Source: Planctomycetaceae bacterium (GTDB lineage: Bacteria; Planctomycetota; UBA1135; GCA-002686595). Taken from it: 12,893 nucleotides of DNA. The DNA lies in the NCBI GenBank assembly GCA_013360535.1, contig JABWBL010000046.1, forward strand, positions 1 through 12,893, in the 5' to 3' direction. Under the pieces are notes generated by a model, which searched no databases, was not told where the DNA came from, and worked only from the letters and a program-made list of their open reading frames with translations. Positions 1-7,283 of this stretch are shown piece after piece. Made by a program: the position numbers and the translations under genes. The stretch's first letter is position 1; each line of letters starts with the position of its first letter.

Positions 1-2
1 CC

Positions 3-854
3 AAGCCGCTGGCGGCCTTCTGGGGTCAGGGACTCGGCGCGGAGCCGGGCGCGCAGGCCGTGGCGACGACCGCGCGCACGACGATGCTCGCGCGTGCGGT
101 CGAGGACGCCGAAGCGATGCTCGCGGCCTGTGCGCGCGCTGGAGTGCAGCTTTTCTACGGCGAAAACTGGGTCTTTGCGCCCGCGATCCGGCGTGCGGCG
201 GAACTCGGCGCCGCCTCGAGCGGGACGATCCGTGAGCTGCGCGGCTGGGAGAGCCACTCGGGTTCGCACTCGGCGTACGCGCGCGACTGGCGCCACACGG
301 GGGGTGGTGCGTTGCTGCGGCTCGGCGCCCACCCCGTCGGCGCGATGTTGTGGCTCAAGCGGCGCGAAGGACTGCGCCAACGCGGCGCGGCCGTGCGAGC
401 GCTGTCGGTGATGGCCGAGCTCGCCGGCTCCGCGAACGAGCTCGAGAGCGCGGGAACGTGCGCGATCCGCTTCGAGGACGGCTCTCTCGGCCTCGCACAC
501 GGCTCCGACCACATGCTCGGCGGGATGCAGAGCCACCTGACCGTGCTCGCGAGCGACCACCGCTTCGAGTGCTCGCTGTCGCCGATCGACACGCTGCGCG
601 CCTACGCGCCGCGCGACGGCACGTTCGGCGCCGAGCCGATCATGGAGAAGATCAGCGGCCAGTCCGGCTGGACCACGCCGATCCCCGACGAGGACTGGAG
701 CTCGGGCCAGCAGGGTCTGCTGCAGGCCGTCGCCGACACGCTCGCGAGCGGCGCCGCACCGGAAGCGGACGGCGCACTCGGCCTCGAGACCGTGCGCGTG
801 CTCTACGCCGCCTACGAGAGCGCCGCCGAGGGCCGGCGCGTGCTGCTGCGCTGA
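3..854 (+). CDS. Gfo/Idh/MocA-family oxidoreductase, 5'-truncated by the window edge
   Basis: The frame is open from the left edge (first full codon at base 3) and ends at TGA 852-854, giving 283 visible residues. The fragment begins KPLAAFWGQG. KP followed by a small loop is the conserved nicotinamide-side motif (EKP) that ends the Rossmann half in this family, so about 100-130 N-terminal residues with the dinucleotide-binding fold lie outside the window. The visible part is the C-terminal substrate-binding half. It has a helix ending in FYGENWVFAPAIRRA, then a glycine/histidine-rich active-site stretch with SHSGSHS and TGGGALLRLGAHPVGAML; the His in GAHP is at the usual catalytic position. 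The family oxidises or reduces sugars, inositols and related polyols with NAD(P). The exact substrate cannot be read. It may connect to the DUF1080 hydrolase gene downstream, because both families occur in 3-keto-sugar metabolism, but that link is inference. It is convergent with the next gene. Confidence 0.9.
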   Translation, partial: KPLAAFWGQGLGAEPGAQAVATTARTTMLARAVEDAEAMLAACARAGVQLFYGENWVFAPAIRRAAELGAASSGTIRELRGWESHSGSHSAYARDWRHTGGGALLRLGAHPVGAMLWLKRREGLRQRGAAVRALSVMAELAGSANELESAGTCAIRFEDGSLGLAHGSDHMLGGMQSHLTVLASDHRFECSLSPIDTLRAYAPRDGTFGAEPIMEKISGQSGWTTPIPDEDWSSGQQGLLQAVADTLASGAAPEADGALGLETVRVLYAAYESAAEGRRVLLR

Positions 855-863
855 CTCATGCAG

Positions 864-899
864 CGCGGGCGACACGCAGCAAACTGCGAATCGCCCGCG
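864..899. terminator. Strong hairpin between convergent genes, likely bidirectional terminator
   Basis: A 9-bp perfect outer stem (864-872 with 891-899, CGCGGGCGA/TCGCCCGCG) encloses a 2x2 internal loop, a 5-bp inner stem (CGCAG/CTGCG, 875-879 with 884-888) and a CAAA tetraloop. It begins 9 bases after the stop of the left gene and ends 39 bases before the 3' end of the opposing gene. No T-run follows on either strand, so it is not a canonical intrinsic terminator. Position and strength still favour a transcription-end or mRNA-stabilising role. Confidence 0.6.
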
Positions 900-938
900 A
901 CACGGTCCATGCGCAGGTCGAGTGCCGGATCGTTCAGA

Positions 939-2108
939 TCACGGGGCGTAGGTCAGCTCGACGGCATCCGAGAGGTTCGTGGCCTTGCCGGCCGGCGGAT
1001 CCCTGAACCACGCTTGCACCTGAACCTTGTTGCCCGCCGACCAAGGGTTGCCGAGCGCGGTCGGGTTGGCGGCCTGGAAGGCGTTCCAGTCGAGCGACAG
1101 CGTGCCGTCGCAGGCGCCGACGGTGCCGCCCGAGACTTGCGTGTTCGAACGCTGCGTCGGCGCCTTCACGCACAGGAAGCTCGACGTGTTCCACGCCTGG
1201 ATGAGCTGGCCCGAGACCGAATAGAAGATCAGGCCCGACTTCTGGCCTTCGACGTTGGCGACCGAGATGTTGCAGGCGTTGGCGAAGGTCACGCTCGGGT
1301 TGGCCGACGCGGAGATGGCCGCGACGCAGCCGTTGGTCGTCGTGCCCGCGGTGCAGTACGTGATCGGGCCCGTCGGCGTACCGTCGGACGCGGACCAGTT
1401 GTCCACGGCCGGGTTGTTGAAGCAACCGATCCCGAAGCCAGTGCCGAGGACCGGGGCCAAGTTGAGCACGCCGTTGGTCTCGAAATGCTCGTCGACGGTG
1501 CCGTCGAAGTTGTTGTCGATGTCGACGTTCGCCGTGTCGCCATTGTTGGTGAAGTAGCAGGTCATGCGGCCGGAGGCGGTCGGCGTGACGAGCGGGAAGC
1601 TGGTGCCGGTCTGGCCCGTCCAGGACGAACCGTTGATGCCGCGGTAGAAGTACACGCGGTCGTAGAACCCGTTCGAGTCGTTGTCCTGCACCTTCAGGAA
1701 CACGTTGTCGGTCTGCGACGAGATGCCGAACACCAGCGCGACGTACACGAGCGACGAGCCCTGGATCTTGGGCAGGAAGTCGATCGAGGCCACGGCGTTC
1801 GCGTAGCTGCTCGCGGCACTCGCGTGCCGTGTCCACTGGCTCGACGAACCCGTGGCCCAGCCGCGATTCGTGTCGATGCCGAAGGAGCCGGTCTGGGGCA
1901 GCCAGTCCGGACCGAGCGTGGCGGCGTCGGGGCGGTTGAAGTTGTCGGACCACGCGCCAACCAGCGACGAGAGCGGCGTCGAGGGCACGGTGGAAACGGC
2001 GGGGAGCGCGTTGGGCGTCGAGCCTGCGCCTTGCGTTGCGTCGAAGGCCGGGCCGGACTGGGCGAACAATGCGGGAGCGAAGAGGAAGGCGGCGATCGGA
2101 CGAAGCAT
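939..2108 (-). CDS. Secreted two-domain protein (LamG-like domain plus YCTA-type C-terminal domain)
   Basis: This encodes 389 residues. The ATG at 2108 was chosen because it opens a clean signal peptide (MLRPIAAFLFAPALFA, likely cleavage before QSG) and has AGGAG nine bases upstream; a longer reading to 2231 adds only arginine-rich shadow sequence. After a low-complexity linker, residues about 50-245 form a LamG/concanavalin-like beta-sandwich. It starts DNFNRPDAATLGPDW, a wording common at the start of such domains, and has acidic loops that may bind calcium (DNDSNG at 142-147, DIDNNFDG at 196-203). Residues about 250-389 are a second domain starting YCTAGTTTNGC, with cysteines at 252, 261, 279, 313 and 333. 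I recall this type of C-terminal domain from many secreted proteins of deep-branching planctomycetes, where its role is unassigned. No catalytic residues are evident. A cell-surface or extracellular binding role is the most that can be inferred. It has its own upstream gap of 171 bases and is probably transcribed separately from the operon behind it. Confidence 0.85.
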   Translation of the reverse strand: MLRPIAAFLFAPALFAQSGPAFDATQGAGSTPNALPAVSTVPSTPLSSLVGAWSDNFNRPDAATLGPDWLPQTGSFGIDTNRGWATGSSSQWTRHASAASSYANAVASIDFLPKIQGSSLVYVALVFGISSQTDNVFLKVQDNDSNGFYDRVYFYRGINGSSWTGQTGTSFPLVTPTASGRMTCYFTNNGDTANVDIDNNFDGTVDEHFETNGVLNLAPVLGTGFGIGCFNNPAVDNWSASDGTPTGPITYCTAGTTTNGCVAAISASANPSVTFANACNISVANVEGQKSGLIFYSVSGQLIQAWNTSSFLCVKAPTQRSNTQVSGGTVGACDGTLSLDWNAFQAANPTALGNPWSAGNKVQVQAWFRDPPAGKATNLSDAVELTYAP

Positions 2109-2117
2109 GGGGCGTGT

Positions 2118-2122
2118 CTCCT
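2118..2122 (-). promoter_or_regulatory. Ribosome binding site fixing the ATG at 2108
   Basis: The minus strand reads AGGAG followed by nine bases and then ATG. This supports the short start that opens with a signal peptide over the longer upstream reading. Confidence 0.7.
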
Positions 2123-2137
2123 GGATGGTTCTAGCGC

Positions 2138-2178
2138 GAGCGGGCGAGGGGCCTGACCCGCTCCTGTCTCGCCCGAAT
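2138..2178 (-). repeat. Leader hairpins upstream of the secreted-protein gene
   Basis: A perfect 7-bp inverted repeat (2138-2144 with 2157-2163, GAGCGGG/CCCGCTC, 12-base loop) lies 29 bases upstream of the ATG. Part of its left arm (2141-2148, CGGGCGAG) is also an exact complement of 2168-2175 (CTCGCCCG), and 2169-2178 complements 2217-2226 further upstream. The copies therefore offer competing pairings in the leader transcript or a repeated protein-binding site. Function is unproven. Confidence 0.4.
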
Positions 2179-2216
2179 CTACTGCGTTCGCGCCATTTGG
2201 GTGATGCTCGCGCAGA

Positions 2217-2254
2217 ATTCGGGCGACACACGACGCCTGACGCCCCGCCCGAAT
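2217..2254 (-). terminator. Possible terminator after the propeller-DUF1080 gene
   Basis: A 9-bp perfect inverted repeat (2217-2225 with 2246-2254, ATTCGGGCG/CGCCCGAAT) with a 20-base loop starts 25 bases past the TGA of the gene at 2280-4940. No T-run follows on the minus strand. The same arm (2217-2226) can pair instead with 2169-2178, so this may be a terminator, an attenuator-like switch or an operator. Confidence 0.4.
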
Positions 2255-2279
2255 GCGGAGCGCGCCGGCCGGTGAGTTG

Positions 2280-4940
2280 TCAGCGCAGCTCGCGGATCTC
2301 GAGGTCCTTGGCGCGGATCACGGAGCCTTCGTGGTGCTGCTGCAGCGCGATGTGGCCCGCGGCGTGCTTGCGTTCCTTGTCGAGGTACTCGTTGACGAGG
2401 ACGTGGTTGACGCGGATCTGGATGCGCGTGCCCTCGGGCTCGTCCTTGCAGAGCACGTGGTAGTCGAACCAGGTGTCCTGCGGGATGAGCTGGGCCTTGA
2501 GCAGCGAGTAGTGGTACAGCGAGCCGGTCTTGACCGGATCGGCGTGCGTGCTGTTGATCTGGGCCTCGTAGCCTTCGGGCCAGTTGGGCCCGAATTTCGT
2601 GCGGAAATACAGCCCCGAGTTGCCGCCGCCGTTGATGCGGAGCTTGGCGCGCACCTCGAAGTCCTTGTAGTCGCCGCGCGGGCTGAAGAGGTGGCTCGCG
2701 TTGCCGCGACCGACGATCTCGCCGTTCTCGACGACCCACTTGCCTTCGTTGGAAATCTGCCAGCCGTCGAGCGTCGCGCCGTCGAAGAGCTTGACCCAGT
2801 CGGTGCGCTCGTCGACGTTCTCGCGCGACTTCACGCGCACGCCGCGAATCGCGACGGGACCGTGGTCACCTTGGATGCGCAGCGGGCCGTGGGCCACTTC
2901 GCCCTCGTAACCGCCGGCGGTCGGCGTCGGCACTTCGACTTCCTCCTGCAGGAGCGTGTCGTCGATCATCACGCGCTTGAACTTCGCGTTGGCGATCTTC
3001 TTGCCCTGCGCATCGAAACGCGGCGCCTGGAAGCTGCCGCTGAGCGAATGCCAGCGCCCCGCACCGCGGAACGTGTTGAACGTCGGCGCGCTGCCGGGCC
3101 ACTTCTTCGCGTCGGCGCCGGCGTAGATGCCGCCACAATCGCCGGGAGCGAGCTGCGTGACACCGGACGAGTCGCGCAGTTGGACCTCGTAGCGTCCCAT
3201 CAGGTAGATGCCGGAATTGCCGCCTTCGGGCAGCAGGAACTGCACCGAGAAGTCGATGTCGCCGTACTCGAAGCGCGACACGAGATCTCCCGCCTCGCCA
3301 CCGAGGTTGTTGAGCGCGGCTCCGCCCCAGTCGTCGGCCTTCGCGTCGACGTTGACGACGAGCTGCTTCTTGTCTTCGCCGAGCTTGACCTCGCTCTGCT
3401 GCCAGCCCTTGCCGTTCCATGCCGCGAGCGCATCACCGTGCGTGAGGAACAGCACACCTTCGTTGCCACTCTCGCGCGCTTCGGGCTGCTCGACGAGCTT
3501 CGCGACGTGCGCGGTCTTTTGCGGATAGCCCGGCAACTGGTTGACGGTGTAGGCGAATTCGTCGTGCAGGAGCTCCGCACCGGATTCGGCACGCACTCCC
3601 ACAAGCTTCACGCGCGCGACCATGCCGGCTTCGAGCCCGTGCACGCGCATCGTCACCGTGCGCTGGTCCTCGCTCAGCGCCGTCGACACCACAGCACGCG
3701 GCGTCACGTGCTGCAGCGGTGAGCCGTACTCCCACCAGTAGTTGTAGTCGTATTGCTTCACCTCCGCGGCCGCGAACACGTTCGCGACGGCGCGCGAAAC
3801 CGTGTCGGTGAAGCGGATCTCGAAGCCATCGGTGAGCAAGTGCACGTTCTCGATCTCGAACGGCTTCTTGCCGGTCCAGCGCAAGCGACCGATGCCGTCG
3901 CCCGGCGGCTGACCGCCCCAGCCGCGGTCGGTGAAGCCGCAGAACAGCGTTCCATCGGGAGCGAAGCGCAAGCGCACGTTCGAGCCGACCTTGTGGCGGA
4001 ACGGCACGACCCAGCCCTGGTACTCGCCCTCGACCACTTCCATGCCGGCGCGCAGCACGTACCCGTTCGTCATCTCCGCGACGAACATCTGCCCGCCGAA
4101 CGGCCCGAACTTGCCGCCGGTCGTGTCCTCGACGAGGTTGCCCGTCGAGCGCGACCAGTCGTAAGGCAGCCAGATCGCCGCGCGCGCGCGCTCGACCTTC
4201 GGCGCGTCGGTGTCGCTCGCCGTGCGACCGTTGTCGCGGTAGTCCGGCGTCCAGTTGAGCGACGCGGGATGGCCGAAAAACGCGCCGTCCTTCACGTGGA
4301 AGATCGGGCAGGCCGGCATCCAGTCGCCCTGATTGTCCGTGTAGAAGATGTCGCCCTTCGAGTTCGCACCGAGGCCCGCGGGGCTGCGCGCACCGCTCGC
4401 GACCGGCTCCCACGAACCATCGGGCTTGATGCGCAGCACCCAGCCGCGATACGGCGCGACCGAACGCCCGTGCCACCACTTCTGGTCGGAGAACGAGACG
4501 TTGAGCGACGCGTAGAAGTTGCCCTGCGCATCACGCGGCAGGCCGAAGCCGAACTCGTGGTAGTGGCCCGAGTAGCCCCAGCCTTGGCTGAACGTGTCGA
4601 TGCGATCGCACGTGCCGTCGTTGTCCTCGTCGACGAGCTTCGAGAGCTCGCCGCGCTGCAAGACGAAGATCTCGCCGTTCACGACCTCGAGGCCGAGACC
4701 TTCGTGCAGGCCTTCGGCGAAGAGCGAGAACTTCGCGTCGGCGGCGTTTTCCGCGAGCGGGTTCTCGATCAGCCACACCTGGCCACGGCGCGTCGAGCAC
4801 ACCATGCGCCCGTCCGGCAGGAAGTCGAAACCACCGACCTCGAGTCGCTCGCCCTTGGGCGGCACGAGGTAGTCGACCTTGTAGAAGTCAGCTTCGCTCG
4901 CCGCGATCGCGGCAGCCTGGAAGAAGAGCGGGACGATCAC
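2280..4940 (-). CDS. Exported beta-propeller fused to two DUF1080 (3-keto-disaccharide hydrolase) domains
   Basis: This encodes 886 residues. The GTG at 4940 was chosen because it overlaps the preceding stop as GTGA, has AAGGAG eight bases upstream and opens a short signal-like segment (MIVPLFFQAAAIAAS). Residues about 25-370 are a beta-propeller of the planctomycete soluble-dehydrogenase-like type: DGRMVCSTRRGQVW (43-56), an acidic calcium-type loop DEDNDGTCD (104-112), ARSPAGLG, TDNQGDW (201-207), FGPFGGQMFVAEM and TDRGWGG. A beta-rich linker follows. Residues about 540-705 form a first DUF1080-like sandwich (GGNSGIYLMGRYEVQLRDS), and about 712-886 a second (LFDGATLDGW near the start, GGGNSGLYFRTKF, EAQINS). 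DUF1080 members hydrolyse 3-keto-glycosides. The propeller family is usually called a dehydrogenase-like or haem-linked sugar-binding protein; its own chemistry is not proven. It is the last gene of the operon, coupled to the monohaem cytochrome, which suggests sugar oxidation and cleavage outside the cytoplasm (inference). Confidence 0.88.
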   Translation of the reverse strand: MIVPLFFQAAAIAASEADFYKVDYLVPPKGERLEVGGFDFLPDGRMVCSTRRGQVWLIENPLAENAADAKFSLFAEGLHEGLGLEVVNGEIFVLQRGELSKLVDEDNDGTCDRIDTFSQGWGYSGHYHEFGFGLPRDAQGNFYASLNVSFSDQKWWHGRSVAPYRGWVLRIKPDGSWEPVASGARSPAGLGANSKGDIFYTDNQGDWMPACPIFHVKDGAFFGHPASLNWTPDYRDNGRTASDTDAPKVERARAAIWLPYDWSRSTGNLVEDTTGGKFGPFGGQMFVAEMTNGYVLRAGMEVVEGEYQGWVVPFRHKVGSNVRLRFAPDGTLFCGFTDRGWGGQPPGDGIGRLRWTGKKPFEIENVHLLTDGFEIRFTDTVSRAVANVFAAAEVKQYDYNYWWEYGSPLQHVTPRAVVSTALSEDQRTVTMRVHGLEAGMVARVKLVGVRAESGAELLHDEFAYTVNQLPGYPQKTAHVAKLVEQPEARESGNEGVLFLTHGDALAAWNGKGWQQSEVKLGEDKKQLVVNVDAKADDWGGAALNNLGGEAGDLVSRFEYGDIDFSVQFLLPEGGNSGIYLMGRYEVQLRDSSGVTQLAPGDCGGIYAGADAKKWPGSAPTFNTFRGAGRWHSLSGSFQAPRFDAQGKKIANAKFKRVMIDDTLLQEEVEVPTPTAGGYEGEVAHGPLRIQGDHGPVAIRGVRVKSRENVDERTDWVKLFDGATLDGWQISNEGKWVVENGEIVGRGNASHLFSPRGDYKDFEVRAKLRINGGGNSGLYFRTKFGPNWPEGYEAQINSTHADPVKTGSLYHYSLLKAQLIPQDTWFDYHVLCKDEPEGTRIQIRVNHVLVNEYLDKERKHAAGHIALQQHHEGSVIRAKDLEIRELR

Positions 4941-6049
4941 TGGGCAAGCTCCTTTTCGAGCGCTTCGGCGAGTTTCGGCGCCCACGCGGGCAACCGGATC
5001 GAGGTCACCGTCCACTGTTCCGCAACGGAGGAGGTCATTTCTCGAAATACCGCGGTCACATCGACTCCATCCTTGTCGCGTCGTTGCGCGAGCCAGTGAA
5101 CGCCTATGCCGTCGCTCTCTTCCGCGCCGTCGAGCTTGAACGCGAGCGCAACCTCCATCTGACTCCCCGGCTGCACGCGGATCGAACGCACGAGCGCCGC
5201 ACCGAACGACGTAGTGTGCGAGCGGACTTCCTCGTGAACCGTCGCGAGCACGCGCCCGTTGCCTTCGTGGTCGCGCAACTCGAACTCGAGCCCGGCCGAG
5301 GCCTTCGTCGCGAACGTGCTCTTGAGCACGCGCCGCTGCGCGCCCATCGGCGCGTAGCTCGACTCCGGCTTCGGCTTCACGCTCACCTCGAGCCCGTCCG
5401 CGCGATCCCAGATCACGCGGCCCAGCGGCTTCAAGTACGCGCCGCCGCGGTCGCCCCAGTCCTCGCGGTCCGCGAAGCGGCCCATGCGCACGCCGAGCAG
5501 GCGCACGTTGTTCAGGTCGTATTCGAACGTGAGGCCCTCGGGCGTGCCGACGAGCAATCCACGCGTCGTCTCCTTCGCACCATCGGTGATCGGCGGCAGC
5601 TTGCCGCGCGCGACCACCGGGCGATCCTTGACGATCATCTCCGTGTTGCGCGGCTTGTCGTTCTCGCGCTTGGGCATCAGCGTGCGCACGTGCCCGATCA
5701 CGAGCTCCATCTGCTCGTCGTCGAGCACGCCCTTGAAGCTCGGCATCGGCGAACGCCCGGGAATTCCTGACGTGATCGTGCGCTTGAGCTGCTCGGGGCT
5801 GTCGCCGAACGCGAAGCCACCTTGCTTGAAGTCGCGCGCCTGCAGGCCCATCTGCGTGATCGTCGGGCCGCGGCCGTCGCCGTTGTCGTTGTGGCAGCCG
5901 GCGCAGTGGCGCGTGTAGAGCCACTTGCCGTCTTGAACCGGCTCGTCACTTTCCTGCGCACGCGGAACGGGAGAGAAGGACGCAGCCGCGAGCGAGGCGG
6001 CCCCGAGGGCGGCGCCAAGGAACGCGACGAACAGAGGGAGTTTTCGCAT
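4937..6049 (-). CDS. Exported monohaem cytochrome c with RGLxVG-type C-terminal domain
   Basis: This encodes 370 residues from the ATG at 6049, which opens a classic signal peptide (MRKLPLFVAF then an Ala/Leu core, likely cleavage near residue 24-32). No clear Shine-Dalgarno sequence precedes it. Residues about 38-130 are a class I cytochrome c: haem-attachment motif CAGCH at 49-53 and the likely axial Met in SPMPSF (M102), followed by an amphipathic helix (QMELVIGHVRTL). Residues about 150-370 are an uncharacterised beta-rich domain with TTRGLLVGTPE, then MGRF, W..RGG and LVRSIRV. The same landmarks recur in the C-terminus of the pentahaem protein at 8720-11386, so the two domains are probably homologous. 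The protein probably acts in the periplasm as electron acceptor for the coupled propeller (stop and start overlap by GTGA). It is not a complete oxidase or reductase by itself. Confidence 0.88.
   Translation of the reverse strand: MRKLPLFVAFLGAALGAASLAAASFSPVPRAQESDEPVQDGKWLYTRHCAGCHNDNGDGRGPTITQMGLQARDFKQGGFAFGDSPEQLKRTITSGIPGRSPMPSFKGVLDDEQMELVIGHVRTLMPKRENDKPRNTEMIVKDRPVVARGKLPPITDGAKETTRGLLVGTPEGLTFEYDLNNVRLLGVRMGRFADREDWGDRGGAYLKPLGRVIWDRADGLEVSVKPKPESSYAPMGAQRRVLKSTFATKASAGLEFELRDHEGNGRVLATVHEEVRSHTTSFGAALVRSIRVQPGSQMEVALAFKLDGAEESDGIGVHWLAQRRDKDGVDVTAVFREMTSSVAEQWTVTSIRLPAWAPKLAEALEKELAQ
4949..4954 (-). promoter_or_regulatory. Ribosome binding site for the GTG start at 4940
   Basis: AAGGAG lies within the last codons of the upstream cytochrome gene, eight bases before GTG. 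It supports a GTG start coupled to the upstream stop. Confidence 0.75.
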
Positions 6050-6174
6050 GGTGGGTAGCCCGGACACCGGCCCGGAGAGGGCGAGCAGTTTGCCCGCGCG
6101 CGGCGCATCGCGAAAGCTCGCGCGCGCACCCATCCCGGAAAAATTCGCGTTCGTCGACGAGGCCTGAAGCGCTC

Positions 6175-7236
6175 TCAGCCGAACATCTGCGTCCACAGGT
6201 GCTCGCTGCGGCCGAGCGCCATGCGCGCGTGGCTGCCGAGCATGTTCTTGTGGTGCCCGGGGCTGTACCACCAGGCGAGGTTCGCGTCCGCGCCGGTCTG
6301 CTGGCCCGCGGCGATGTTCTCGGCGCCGGCGCTCGTGCCGAAGCGCGCCGCGCGATCCCACGGCGTCTTCTTGCCCGGAACGGGCGATTCGTGCGCGAAA
6401 AAGCCGAGCGTGCGCATGTCGTTCGAGTGGTCGCGGGCCGCGGCGCACAGCTTGACGTCGCACAGGAGCGCGTTGAGGCCGAGCAGCACTCGCAGGCGGT
6501 TGAGGTCGAGAATCCCCGCCGCTTCCTCGGGCTCCGCGAGCTCCGGCGCCATCGCGCGGTTCTTCGCGAACACGTCGCGGTCGCCGTCGCTCATCGGCGT
6601 CGCCATCAGGCAGGCCCACGCTTCGGCCTGCTCGAGTTCGGGCCAGCGGTTGACCGGATCGGCGAGCGGCTTGCCGCGCTTCTTCTCCGGAATGCCCCAA
6701 TTGCAGCGCTGCCACAGCGCGTGGTCCTGCTCGATGTCAAACAGTTCGTTCGAGAGCGTGTCGCGCGTCGCCGCGAGCTCTGGTCTGGCTTCCAGGATCT
6801 GATCGAGCTGCACGAACAGCAGCTTCGAGAGCTTCTCGCGCGCCGGATCGCCTTCGTTGTGGATGCGTTCCTTGCTGAGCGCCGCATCCTTGCTCAGGTC
6901 GAGAACGGCCTTGCGCGCCGTCTCGATCTCCGCGAGCGCCGCCTTGTCGAGCCGCCCTTCGACCAGCTTGCGCGCCGCCTTCTCGAAATCCGCGAGGTAG
7001 GCCTTCTCCGTCTTCTTCACGTGCTCGTCGGTGCGCTGGATGCGCTCCTCGACGATCTTCTGCAACGTGCGCGCGCCATTCTCGCCGAACGCGAGCAGCT
7101 TCTCCTCGAGCGCGATGCGCTCGTCGAGCGTGAGCTTGGGGTTGCGCAGCCGCGTCGCGATCTCCGCCACGGCGTCCTGCGGCGCCACGAGGGCCGCAGG
7201 CGCGAGCAACGACAGGCACAGGACGCGCGTCAACAT
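6175..7236 (-). CDS. Secreted CAP-superfamily (SCP/PR-1) protein with helical N-terminus
   Basis: This encodes 353 residues from the ATG at 7236, which opens a signal peptide (MLTRVLCLSLLAPAALVAPQ). Residues about 20-170 are rich in Lys, Glu, Ala and Leu and look like long helices or a coiled coil. Residues about 240-353 match a bacterial CAP domain. The cavity tetrad is visible: H270 in RDHSNDM, E283 in AHES, E306 in AENIA and H328 in SPGHHKNM, with the usual closing pattern (W)YSPGHxxNML. Bacterial CAP proteins are secreted; proposed roles include lipid, wall or protease-like functions and are not settled. It sits between the two cytochrome-propeller units, 47 bases after the propeller gene and 125 bases before the monohaem cytochrome gene, so it is probably co-transcribed. 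The gap downstream of it (6050-6174) contains only a CG-rich potential hairpin and a short T-run on the minus strand. Confidence 0.85.
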   Translation of the reverse strand: MLTRVLCLSLLAPAALVAPQDAVAEIATRLRNPKLTLDERIALEEKLLAFGENGARTLQKIVEERIQRTDEHVKKTEKAYLADFEKAARKLVEGRLDKAALAEIETARKAVLDLSKDAALSKERIHNEGDPAREKLSKLLFVQLDQILEARPELAATRDTLSNELFDIEQDHALWQRCNWGIPEKKRGKPLADPVNRWPELEQAEAWACLMATPMSDGDRDVFAKNRAMAPELAEPEEAAGILDLNRLRVLLGLNALLCDVKLCAAARDHSNDMRTLGFFAHESPVPGKKTPWDRAARFGTSAGAENIAAGQQTGADANLAWWYSPGHHKNMLGSHARMALGRSEHLWTQMFG

Positions 7237-7283
7237 GGGCGAGAGCAGGATAGCGCCTTCGACGATTCCCGTGGAGCCGCTGC

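Noticed and set aside
2253..5099. Two long plus-strand frames (2253-3722 and 3753-5099)
   Set aside because: Both are antisense to the propeller-DUF1080 gene. Composition is typical of high-GC shadows, and no start with a ribosome site or known motif was seen.
4941..5924. N-terminal extension of the propeller-DUF1080 gene up to 5924
   Set aside because: It lies wholly over the monohaem cytochrome in another frame. The GTG at 4940 with AAGGAG and the GTGA overlap is a much better start.
6095..6127. CG-repeat inverted repeat between the monohaem cytochrome and CAP genes
   Set aside because: The arms are plain alternating CG, which pairs with itself trivially in DNA of this composition. The nearby short T-run is not positioned after the stem on the minus strand.
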